Origin: Knoellia subterranea KCTC 19937
GTDB lineage: Bacteria; Actinomycetota; Actinomycetes; Actinomycetales; Dermatophilaceae
Direction: 5' to 3'
NCBI RefSeq assembly: GCF_000768685.1
Contig: NZ_AVPK01000001.1
Coordinates: forward strand, 310,001 to 374,000
Length of the DNA: 64,000 nucleotides
A model generated the notes under the pieces. The model was not told the DNA's origin. It saw only the letters and a list, made by a program, of their open reading frames with translations, and searched no databases. Below, piece after piece: positions 56,199 through 64,000 of this stretch. Position 1 is the stretch's first letter. Each line of letters opens with the position of its first letter. The position numbers and the translations under genes were made by a program.

Positions 56199-56529
56199 AT
56201 GCCACCCGTGAACGCGGCCACAGCGAAGCCCCCCTCCCGGCCTCAAATGGTCTTGCTCGGAGCGGCGGTCGTAGCCTTCATCGTGTGGTCCTTCGTAGGC
56301 TATGAAGGAGGGACCGGGTGAGTACAGCGTTCAAGCTACTTGTAAGGACATCGTCCGCGATCAGCTGTAGAACCCCTCGACGGCCGACTTCAGCGCAGAG
56401 GTGCAGACTACTTCCTCGGCTGGGGGTAGCGTTGTCGCGGAGAATGCCCTCGGGGGGAAAGTCACTTATTCTTACGAGTGCTCACGGTCCGGGGACACCG
56501 TCACTCTGAAGAGCCTTACGCCCCGTTAG
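56199..56529 (+). pseudogene. Broken small membrane protein (frameshift plus nonsense)
   Basis: An ATG at 56199 begins MPPVNAATAKPPSRPQ and a membrane helix VLLGAAVVAFIVWSFVGYEGG, then runs into a TGA. In the next frame the message continues: EYSVQATCKDIVRDQL, an in-frame TAG, then NPSTADFSAEVQTTSSAGGS, KVTYSYECSRSGDTVTLK and a natural stop at 56527. The C-K-x-x-V-x-x-x-L-(K)-x-P-S-T-A pattern is common in small secreted/anchored proteins; the TAG replaces the expected Lys codon (AAG). So at least two mutations disable it. The rest of 56001-56650 holds no other gene I can support. Confidence 0.6.
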
Positions 56530-56650
56530 CGGTCCCGGGCTCAGATCACGGCTGAAGCGGCACGACGATGTGCTGGGCAACGGGTTGCGGTCGCACGTGA
56601 GAGTGTCAGCTTCCGACCGCGGACGCTTCAATCTTCCCTTTAGAAGTCAC

Positions 56651-57271
56651 TCAACTTGGCTCGACCACTCCTGCTGGTTGGTCACCGCCCACGCTGGGAA
56701 CAGGCTCCTTCACCCACTCCGTACCTCGCGGGAAGTGCAACGAGAACCCGAGAGAGTGCACTAACCGCACCACATCGTCTGTTGGGCGGCTTGGCAGAAG
56801 GATTGCTCCGGAAGCTTCCGGTAGAAAGCGCAGATAGTCCAAGAGCTGCCCGACCGCGAGGCGGACCGTTCCCCGGTCACTTGCGCTCTTCGCCTCGTAG
56901 AGCGTCTGCGTAGTTCGATCAAAAGGATCCGTCACAAGTTGCGACTTCTCCCCCGGAACGGCGATCCGCGCCCGACAGACGTCATGGCCCAAGGCGCTCA
57001 GGTGGTCCTCGAACGCCTTCACGAGGAGTCCTTCGCGGCGCCTTGCCTCGGTTCCGCTCGCAGGGGTCGTCTCATACTCGAATACCGAGTTCTGTTCGTT
57101 GGCCACGAAGGTAACCGCGGGCACGTCGGCGAGTGAAGCAGACTGGCTGGTCGCCGGCGAGTCACCGAGACTGAGAAGACGGAAGACGATGACCTTGCGC
57201 TGCCTTCCGTCGGCTCGAACCCCACACTTCTCTGGCTCAGGCGAAAGCGGCCGTTTTGCGGGAGTTCCCAT
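56651..57271 (-). pseudogene. C-terminal fragment of a McrA/ScoMcrA-like nuclease
   Basis: A 206-residue frame whose start resembles the interior of SRA/HNH-type McrA-like restriction proteins: GVRADGRQRKVIVFRLL (linker after the DNA-reading domain). It is followed by the helical C-terminal domain RREGLLVKAFEDHLSALGHD, with D115 (VTDPFD) and E126-A-K128 (LYEAKSA), another PD-(D/E)XK-like constellation, then GQLLDYLRFL. The SRA and HNH parts are absent, and unrelated sequence on the other strand begins at the break. Likely a truncated methyl-dependent restriction gene. Confidence 0.5.
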
Positions 57272-57489
57272 CCGGCGCGAGGTTCGGCGTGACGGACGCC
57301 GACGAACCGCGTTGCTTGCTCATGGACATCCGGAGCGGAGCGGTCGAGGCGACACTCGACAAGGCGAGGCCGATGGTCGGCTTCTTCAGCCTCCCGGAGG
57401 CCGAATCGCGATTCACGGCGGGCGACGTCAGAGAGGCCATCTTCACGCTCGCCTTTGAGGGTGAATCGGCAGATCTCGGGACGTGCTGA
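57256..57489 (+). CDS. Hypothetical protein, possibly truncated
   Basis: A 77-residue frame from TTG 57256 with host-like third-position G+C: REFPSGARFGVTDADEPRCL, GAVEATLDKARPMVGFFSLP, ESRFTAGDVREAIFTLAFEG. Open sequence extends about 20 codons further upstream without a clear start, so it may be a 5'-truncated gene. No family recognised. No gene is supported in 57490-57640. Confidence 0.45.
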   Translation: MREFPSGARFGVTDADEPRCLLMDIRSGAVEATLDKARPMVGFFSLPEAESRFTAGDVREAIFTLAFEGESADLGTC

Positions 57490-57640
57490 GCTCCGTCCCA
57501 AGTGGCGCCTCGTCTTGAGCGAATGCGTAGCCTAAGGAAGGGCCTACCTTCAAGCGGAGGACCGGCAACACACAGACGTTCGAACCAGCGTGTCGCGAGA
57601 GTCGTCCTTACACGACGGTGCAGCCGACAATCCCAAGGGG

Positions 57641-58246
57641 TCATGCCCCCTGTTCCGACGTTTCATCCCGGACGTCCGGTCCCTGTGCGAGCAGACGGAC
57701 AATCTCGTCGGCAATGGATTTCGCCATTTCCTGCTGAGAAGTGGCAAGCCGCTGCCGGTCGGCCTCCGTAGCAGAGCCATAACTCGTCATGGCCTTGTCG
57801 AAGTCGTTGTCCATCTCCACACTGAAGCCGGGTCGCACTGACTCCACGAAGGCATCAATCGCCTTTCGTGCAGCCTCGATGCGAACGTCGATGTCATCGA
57901 GTTCCTGTTCTGTAACAGCAACGTGGCCAATCTTCACACCCGTCTCGCGTACCCCATCCCAACGTGCACGATCCGGCGCAATCCACATCCAAATCGTGTG
58001 TGCGTATACGTTGCGAATCGCGAAGAGTTCCCGGAGTTCTCGGAGGAGGGGGGCCGGGTCCTCGCCGTGCAACGACATGACGTTCCCCAAAAGCTTGATC
58101 CGAACGCCGACGGGGACGCTGGCCACGAGCCCTTGGTAGACGAGAGGCCATGCTTGGGGATCGCGGGAAAGAGTGGTGGCGAGCGCGCCTCGCAGGGTCT
58201 CATCAAGAAATGCGATTCCCCCCAGAGTGCGCAGAGGGTCACTCAC
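57641..58246 (-). CDS. HEPN-like protein, coupled to DUF3039
   Basis: A 201-residue all-helical protein. LLRELRELFAIRNVYAHTIW carries R78-N79-x3-H83, the R-N-x-x-x-H signature of HEPN-type RNases. Surrounding helices are long and charged (AVTEQELDDIDVRIEAARKA, VEMDNDFDKAM). HEPN proteins serve as toxins or abortive-infection nucleases, but the motif is short and chance is possible. GTG at 58246 overlaps the DUF3039 stop (GTGA), so it is translated with that gene. It is the right-hand edge of the island. Confidence 0.55.
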   Translation of the reverse strand: MSDPLRTLGGIAFLDETLRGALATTLSRDPQAWPLVYQGLVASVPVGVRIKLLGNVMSLHGEDPAPLLRELRELFAIRNVYAHTIWMWIAPDRARWDGVRETGVKIGHVAVTEQELDDIDVRIEAARKAIDAFVESVRPGFSVEMDNDFDKAMTSYGSATEADRQRLATSQQEMAKSIADEIVRLLAQGPDVRDETSEQGA

Positions 58247-58560
58247 CCGTCATCACCGTCGCCCCCCGCCTGCCTCATTGACTCGTAGATCTCCTTGCAC
58301 GTGGGGCACACCGGGAACTTCTGCGGGTCGCGGCCCGGGATCCAGACCTTGCCGCACAGCGCCGTCACGGGCTCGCCGGACAGCGCCGACTCGAGGATCT
58401 TCTCCTTGCGCACATAGTGCGAGAAACGCTCGTGGTCACCCGGCTCCTGGACCTCGGGGACGGTCTCCTCGCGCTCGAGGACGGCCGTTCGCGTCGACGG
58501 ACCCGCAGGCTCGGGCTGGGGAGCGTTGGGGTCACTGGGCGGCAGCATCGGGTCACTCAC
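58243..58560 (-). CDS. DUF3039 family protein
   Basis: A 105-residue protein with a disordered N-terminus (PPSDPNAPQPEPAGPSTR) and a cysteine-containing core ERFSHYVRKEKILESALSGE, VTALCGKVWIPGRDPQKFPVCPTCKEIYE (written in part as VCPTCKEIYESM). Three cysteines suggest zinc binding. DUF3039 is conserved in Actinobacteria, function unknown. GTG 58560 is the start. Confidence 0.88.
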   Translation of the reverse strand: MSDPMLPPSDPNAPQPEPAGPSTRTAVLEREETVPEVQEPGDHERFSHYVRKEKILESALSGEPVTALCGKVWIPGRDPQKFPVCPTCKEIYESMRQAGGDGDDG

Positions 58561-58597
58561 ATCGTCCAGACTACGACGGCCCGACGCCGCACCGCGA

Positions 58598-59158
58598 TCA
58601 GTTGAGTTCAGGATCCGACGGGTAGTAGGCGACGAAGGCCAGCTCGTTGGTCTGCCGACGGAGCACCTGCTCCCAGAGGGCATCCGGATCGGACGTGAGC
58701 AGGTCCGCGGCCTCGGAGTCGACGACGAACCACGACCCACGACGGATCTCGCCCTCGAGCTGTCCACTGGACCACCCGGCATACCCGGCAAAGATGCGGA
58801 GGCCGCCGGCCTCCGGCATGACGAGCAGCGGTGGGGTGTCGAGGTCGAGGATCGCGACCGAGCCGAAGAGACGCTGACTCCCCGGAGGCGGGTCGTCGTC
58901 ACCGGGCACCGTGATCAGTCCCAGCGCCGAGTCGAGCTGGACGGGCCCACCCTGGAAGAGGGTCTGCGGTGCCGAGATGTGCTCACCCCACCCGGGCAGG
59001 ACGGAGTCGACGTCAGCGCCGAGCGGTTTGTTGAGAACCACTCCCTGCGCGCCGTTGTCGTCGTGCTGGAGCATGAGGATCACGCTGCGGTGGAACACCC
59101 CGTCGTCGAGCTGCGGGGTGGAGACGAGGAGTCGCCCCGTCACGCAATCAGCGGTCAC
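58598..59158 (-). CDS. YqgE/AlgH family (UPF0301) protein
   Basis: A 186-residue protein of the UPF0301 family. Landmarks are GRLLVSTPQLDDGVFHRSVI, LMLQHDDNGAQGVVLNKPLG, LFQGGPVQLDSALGLI and RIFAGYAGWSSGQLEGEIRR. In Pseudomonas the homologue is linked to alginate control; the general function is unclear. The GTG at 59158 overlaps the end of the DEAD helicase gene by 11 bases. Confidence 0.93.
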   Translation of the reverse strand: MTADCVTGRLLVSTPQLDDGVFHRSVILMLQHDDNGAQGVVLNKPLGADVDSVLPGWGEHISAPQTLFQGGPVQLDSALGLITVPGDDDPPPGSQRLFGSVAILDLDTPPLLVMPEAGGLRIFAGYAGWSSGQLEGEIRRGSWFVVDSEAADLLTSDPDALWEQVLRRQTNELAFVAYYPSDPELN

Positions 59159-61565
59159 GCTTCCATTCTGCACGTCCACCCTGACCGCGTCGCTCACCAC
59201 CACGGAAGCCACCGCGGCCACCGCCCTGGTGCCCGCGCGAGGCTCCCTGGAAGCGGCGCGGCGCCCCACCGGGACGGCGACCACGCTGCTGCTGCTTGGC
59301 CTCGAGCAGGGGCTTCCACTGCTCGTCGGGGACCGGCACGCCCGACGGCGTGCGACCTCCGGCCGCGGCGACGTGCTCGTCACCGGGGCGAACCCGGACC
59401 GGCTCGACGTCGAGGCCTGCTGCGTCGGCAAGGCGCTCCATGGTCCGCTTCTGGTGCGGGAGGGCGAAGGTGACGACGGTGCCGCGCTCGCCGGCGCGCG
59501 CCGTGCGACCGGCGCGGTGGAGGTAGTCCTTGTGGTCGGCCGGCGGGTCGGCCTGGAGCACGAGACCGATGTCGTCGACGTGGATGCCGCGGGCGGCGAC
59601 ATCGGTCGCGACGAGGACGGGCAGCGAGCCGTCGCGGAACGCGCCGAGTGCCCGGTTGCGCAGGTTCTGCGAGAGCCCGCCGTGGATCGCGGCGGCCAGG
59701 ACTCCGCGCTCACGGAGTTCGCGCGCCACGCGGTCGGCCCCGAGCTGCGTGCGGACGAAGACGACGGTGCGCCCGTCGCGCGCGGCAAGCTCGGCCGTGA
59801 GCTGCTTCTTGTAGTTCGGGTCGATGAGCATGATGTGGTGGCTCATCGTCGAGACGCTGGCCTGCGCGTCCTCGGTCGAGTGGGTCACCGGGTCGGTGAG
59901 GTAGCGCTCGACGAGCTGGTCGATGCCGCGGTCGAGCGTCGCCGAGAAGAGCAGCCGCTGGCCGCCGGTCGGGATGCGGTCGAGGATGTCGGTCACCTCG
60001 GCCATGAATCCCATCTCGGCCATGTGGTCGGCCTCGTCGAGGATCGTCACCTGCACGTCGTCGAACTCGACGGCGCCGCGCTCGTGGAGATCGGCCAGTC
60101 GGCCCGGAGTCGCGACGAGGATGTCGATGCCCTTGGCGAGCGCCTTGATCTGCGGCTCGTAGGACAGGCCTCCCGCGACGAGCTTGTGCCGCAGGCTGCT
60201 GACGTGGACGAGCGGCTCGAGGGCGTCGCTCACCTGCATCGCCAGTTCACGCGTGGGCACGAGGATGAGGGCGCGGGGGCGCTTGCTCGACGGCTTCGTG
60301 CCGTCGGCGAGGCGGGTGATCGTCGGCAGACCGAACGCGAGCGTCTTGCCCGAGCCCGTCTGGCCACGACCGAGAACGTCGCGTCCGGCCAGGGCATCCG
60401 GGATGGTCGCGGCCTGGATCGGGAACGGCTCGGTGATGCCGTCACGGGCGAGGCGCTCGACGAGGCGCTCATCGAGGCCCAGCGCGGCGAAGCCGTTGTC
60501 GGCGGTGACGGAGGCCGGGCCGCCCTTGGCCTTCGACTCGTACTTCACCCAGGTATCCGCCTCGGCACGCTCGGCCTCGGCCTCCTCGAAGGTGCGCGGC
60601 TGCTCGGGCAGGTCGAAACGGCGCTCGTCGAAGTGACGCCCCTCGTGCCGGTCGCGACGCACCGGGTCAGCGACCCGACGGGCCGGCCGGTCGTCGTCAC
60701 GACGGAACGCCGCGCGGCCATCGCGGCGCTCACCATAGGTGGGGCGGCTCCCCCGGTCGTCACGACGCTGCCCGTGTGCCGGCCGCTCACCGCGGTCGTC
60801 CCGGCGCTGGAAGCCGCGCGACTCGCCGCGGTCGTCACGACGCTGGTAGCCACCGCGGTTGTCCGAGCGGTCATCGCGGCGCTGGTAGCCACCGCGGTTG
60901 TCCGAACGGTCGTCACGACGCTGGTAACCACCACGGTCCTCACGACGCTCGAAACCACGCGACTCACCGCGGTCATCGCGACGCTGGTAGCCACCGCGGT
61001 TGTCCGACCGGTCGTCACGACGCTGGTAGCCACCGCGGTTGTCCGAACGGTCGTCCCGACGCTGGTAACCACCACGGTCCTCACGACGCTCGAAACCACG
61101 CGACTCACCGCGGTCATCGCGACGCTGGTAGCCACCGCGGTTGTCCGACCGGTCGTCACGACGCTGGTAGCCACCGCGGTTGTCCGAACGGTCGTCCCGA
61201 CGCTGGTAACCACCACGGTCCTCACGACGCTCGAAACCACGCGACTCGCCACGCTCATCGCGACGCTGGTAACCACCGCGGTTGTCCGAACGGTCGTCAC
61301 GACGCTGGTAGCCGGTGCGCTCGGCGTCGCGGGAGTCGCGACGTTCCGGGCGGCCGGTGCGCTCACTGCGTGCCGCGCGGTCCTCGCTGTTCCAGCGGGG
61401 GCTGCGCTCGGAGCGCGGAGCCTTCGTGCGGGCCGGCCCGTCGGGCTGTCCGCGGTGGTGCTTCTTGGGTCCCTTGGCCTGGGCAGCCGACTTCTGGGCT
61501 GCGGACTTCTGGGAGGCGGTCCAACGCGGCTTCTTCTTGCCGGAGGATGCGGGCTTCTTGGGCAT
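59148..61565 (-). CDS. DEAD-box RNA helicase with a long repetitive N-terminal tail
   Basis: An 805-residue RhlE-like helicase. Residues 1-85 are basic; about 85-290 are tandem RG/RD-rich repeats (units GYQRRDDRSDNRG and GYQRRDDRGESRGFERREDR). The core follows: Q motif GLDERLVERLARDGITEPFP, GRGQTGSGKTLAFGLP, VPTRELAMQV, TPGRLADL, DEAD (ILDEADHM), SAT (LFSATLD), VATDVAARGIH and HRAGRTARAGERG. A second RGG tail ends the protein. Such tails bind RNA and drive condensates. A -10-like TAGAAT at 61682-61687 would give a leader of over 100 bases, as in cold-induced helicases (inferred). Confidence 0.94.
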   Translation of the reverse strand: MPKKPASSGKKKPRWTASQKSAAQKSAAQAKGPKKHHRGQPDGPARTKAPRSERSPRWNSEDRAARSERTGRPERRDSRDAERTGYQRRDDRSDNRGGYQRRDERGESRGFERREDRGGYQRRDDRSDNRGGYQRRDDRSDNRGGYQRRDDRGESRGFERREDRGGYQRRDDRSDNRGGYQRRDDRSDNRGGYQRRDDRGESRGFERREDRGGYQRRDDRSDNRGGYQRRDDRSDNRGGYQRRDDRGESRGFQRRDDRGERPAHGQRRDDRGSRPTYGERRDGRAAFRRDDDRPARRVADPVRRDRHEGRHFDERRFDLPEQPRTFEEAEAERAEADTWVKYESKAKGGPASVTADNGFAALGLDERLVERLARDGITEPFPIQAATIPDALAGRDVLGRGQTGSGKTLAFGLPTITRLADGTKPSSKRPRALILVPTRELAMQVSDALEPLVHVSSLRHKLVAGGLSYEPQIKALAKGIDILVATPGRLADLHERGAVEFDDVQVTILDEADHMAEMGFMAEVTDILDRIPTGGQRLLFSATLDRGIDQLVERYLTDPVTHSTEDAQASVSTMSHHIMLIDPNYKKQLTAELAARDGRTVVFVRTQLGADRVARELRERGVLAAAIHGGLSQNLRNRALGAFRDGSLPVLVATDVAARGIHVDDIGLVLQADPPADHKDYLHRAGRTARAGERGTVVTFALPHQKRTMERLADAAGLDVEPVRVRPGDEHVAAAGGRTPSGVPVPDEQWKPLLEAKQQQRGRRPGGAPRRFQGASRGHQGGGRGGFRGGERRGQGGRAEWKRDR
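60790..61313. repeat. 141-bp higher-order tandem repeat in the helicase gene
   Basis: Within the helicase N-terminal tail, two 39-base units plus one 63-base unit form a 141-base superunit, seen about three and a half times. Copies starting at 60960 and 61101 are nearly identical at base level. The array keeps the reading frame, since 39, 63 and 141 are multiples of three. Confidence 0.9.
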
Positions 61566-61740
61566 GCTGAATCACTCGATCCGAGTCGATGGTGTGGGCG
61601 TCAACGGCCCTTCACGACGACAGCTGTGTCAACGAGATTCAGTCGGGCTGGAGCGCGGCGCCGGACGTGGCGCAAGGGTCAATTCTAGCAGCGATCGAGT
61701 GTGTCCTTGACCACGCAACCGCCCACAACCCAGCGAAGCC

Positions 61741-62111
61741 TCAGGTGGTGTCGACCGCGGAGTTGGATTCGCGGACGCGGAGGACGCGCTGCGCGGCGAT
61801 GACCCCGAGCGCCACCCCGACGAGGTCGGCGATGACGTCTCGCGGATCTCCCGAACGCTGCGGCAGCAACGTTCCCTGGATGACCTCGCTCAGCGGTGCG
61901 TGTGCCGCCGCGAGGGCTACAACGGGAACGAACGGCAGCCTCGCAGCGGCCGCGAAGAACACGGGCAGCGCGAAGATCGCGGCATGCACGAGCTTGTCGA
62001 AGTGCGGGAACGGCGGGGCGCCACCGCTGGACGGCGCATAGAGCAGGACGAACTGGACGACGAGGGCCACTGCTGCGGGCAGCAAGGACCGACCCCGACG
62101 AGCGGTTTCAC

Positions 62112-62115
<4 letters not shown>
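61741..62115 (-). CDS. VanZ-like membrane protein
   Basis: A 124-residue membrane protein with four helices. VanZ-type landmarks are FPHFDKLVHAAIFALPVFFA, the Glu/Gln in HAPLSEVIQGTLLP and the final SGDPRDVIADLVGVALGVIA. Function of small VanZ proteins is unknown outside glycopeptide resistance. The start codon overlaps the malic enzyme stop (ATGA). Confidence 0.85.
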
Positions 62116-63581
<1,466 letters not shown>

Positions 63582-63688
63582 GGGGACGATTCAACCTCCT
63601 ACCCATGAGTTCGGTCACATTGTGTTCATCGAGGACCCGGTCCTTCCGATGGGGCACCGCAGCCACGGGCCGCACCTACAGTTGCTGC

Positions 63689-64000
63689 ATGAGCGACCAC
63701 GTCGAAGTGACCGGCCACGGCGCACACCACGTCGTCCCCGATCTCGTCATCGTCCGGGCCCGGGTCCAGTGCGAGGCCAACGACGTCGCCAGCGCCCTCG
63801 CCGACGCGTCGGCCCGCACCCGGGCCGCCCTCCAGGCCGCGAGCGATCACGGCGTGGAGCCCCGTGACCGCCGGACCGAGGACGTGGGAATCCACCCCCG
63901 GCACGATCGCGAGGGCACCAAGGTCGTTGGCTACACGGCATACCAGGCGTTGCGACTGACGATCCGGGAAGCCGATCGCGTCGGTGACCTGCTCCAGGCC
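63689..64000 (+). CDS. SIMPL-domain (DUF541) protein, N-terminal part
   Basis: The window ends inside this gene after 104 codons. The start ATG 63689 gives MSDHVEVTGHGAHHVVPDLV, VQCEANDVASALADASART, and later GYTAYQALRLTIREADRVGD, the pattern of SIMPL/DUF541 proteins. No signal peptide is visible. The function of the family is poorly defined. It is divergent from the malic enzyme gene with a 107-base gap. Confidence 0.85.
   Translation, partial: MSDHVEVTGHGAHHVVPDLVIVRARVQCEANDVASALADASARTRAALQAASDHGVEPRDRRTEDVGIHPRHDREGTKVVGYTAYQALRLTIREADRVGDLLQA

Larger units (their letters stand above)
52154..58246. mobile_element. Putative genomic island (phage/defence remnant)
   Basis: This stretch differs from its flanks. 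Base composition drops (the 60 bases from 53401 have 27 G+C, 45%), GTATGCC words are absent, and gene content is accessory: terminase small subunit, FRG protein, membrane protein, PD-(D/E)XK-like protein, broken genes and a HEPN-like protein. Flanks are core actinobacterial genes. No integrase or att repeats were found, so edges are approximate and this is an inference from composition and content. Confidence 0.6.

Noticed and set aside
57550-57780. Minus-strand 76-codon frame
   Set aside because: Overlaps the end of the HEPN-like gene in another frame and has no conserved features.
60790-61313. Regular repeats that could suggest a CRISPR array
   Set aside because: Units keep a protein frame inside the helicase, there are no unique spacers, and no cas genes are nearby.
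58911-61688. Very long open frame (925 codons) on the plus strand opposite the DEAD helicase
   Set aside because: The helicase motifs on the minus strand are unambiguous; the antisense frame is open only because of high G+C and the repeat array, and its product is low-complexity.

Overview
This 64 kb window is G+C-rich chromosomal DNA of an actinobacterium. Protein style and gene order (murI - MBL fold - rph - rdgB, clpS - DUF2017, DUF3039 - AlgH - DEAD helicase, dynamin-like GTPase pair, GTG starts, ATGA/GTGA overlaps) suggest the Micrococcales, perhaps near the Intrasporangiaceae. That placement is inferred from reading, not tested. No rRNA, CRISPR array, IS element or integrase gene was seen.

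Layout. 0-6.6 kb: end of an SDR gene, an ArsR-SRPBCC pair, a frameshifted DUF559 gene, two copies of a hairpin repeat, an 86-bp tandem repeat, a divergent acyl-CoA dehydrogenase/TetR pair with a clear operator, a methyltransferase, an LLM-type oxidoreductase and ThpR. 6.6-12.6 kb: EttA, an SSB paralogue, two coupled dynamin-like GTPases, tRNA-Arg. 12.6-21.5 kb: alpha/beta hydrolase, Sfp-type PPTase, M20 amidohydrolase, PrsW-like protein, oligoribonuclease, tRNA-His, CopC-domain protein, tRNA-Lys, double GNAT protein, Bcp, tRNA-Leu. 21.5-26.8 kb: RdgB, RNase PH, MBL-fold phosphodiesterase-like protein, MurI, DUF2017, ClpS, and divergent PncB.

26.8-38.6 kb is a nitrate/nitrite assimilation block: NarK, molybdopterin nitrate reductase, FAD/[2Fe-2S] electron-transfer subunit, NirB, NirD, a CysG-like siroheme enzyme and a HemD-winged-helix fusion. 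Two GlnR-box-like arrays lie upstream of narK and nirB. An oppositely oriented HipA-family kinase gene sits between the two halves. 38.6-49.9 kb holds an ECF sigma factor with a membrane partner, tyrosine catabolism genes (hmgA, fahA, hpd and a divergent Lrp/AsnC regulator), small proteins, a decayed membrane gene and an SF2 helicase.

50-58.2 kb: a secreted M43-type protease, an SDR that has lost its catalytic segment, then an island (about 52.1-58.2 kb) of visibly lower G+C. The island holds a phage terminase small subunit remnant, an FRG-domain protein, a three-helix membrane protein, a PD-(D/E)XK-like protein, several broken genes (including a McrA-like nuclease C-terminus) and a HEPN-like protein coupled to DUF3039. 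This is the best place to look for an undescribed defence or mobile system. 58.2-64 kb returns to core genes: DUF3039, AlgH/YqgE, a DEAD helicase with a 141-bp higher-order repeat in its RG-rich tail, VanZ-like, malic enzyme, and the start of a SIMPL-domain gene.

A recurrent theme is DNA-level signal on top of genes: the heptamer GTATGCC (about 45 copies, both orientations) and a 13-mer extension of it, plus several long perfect palindromes at gene ends.
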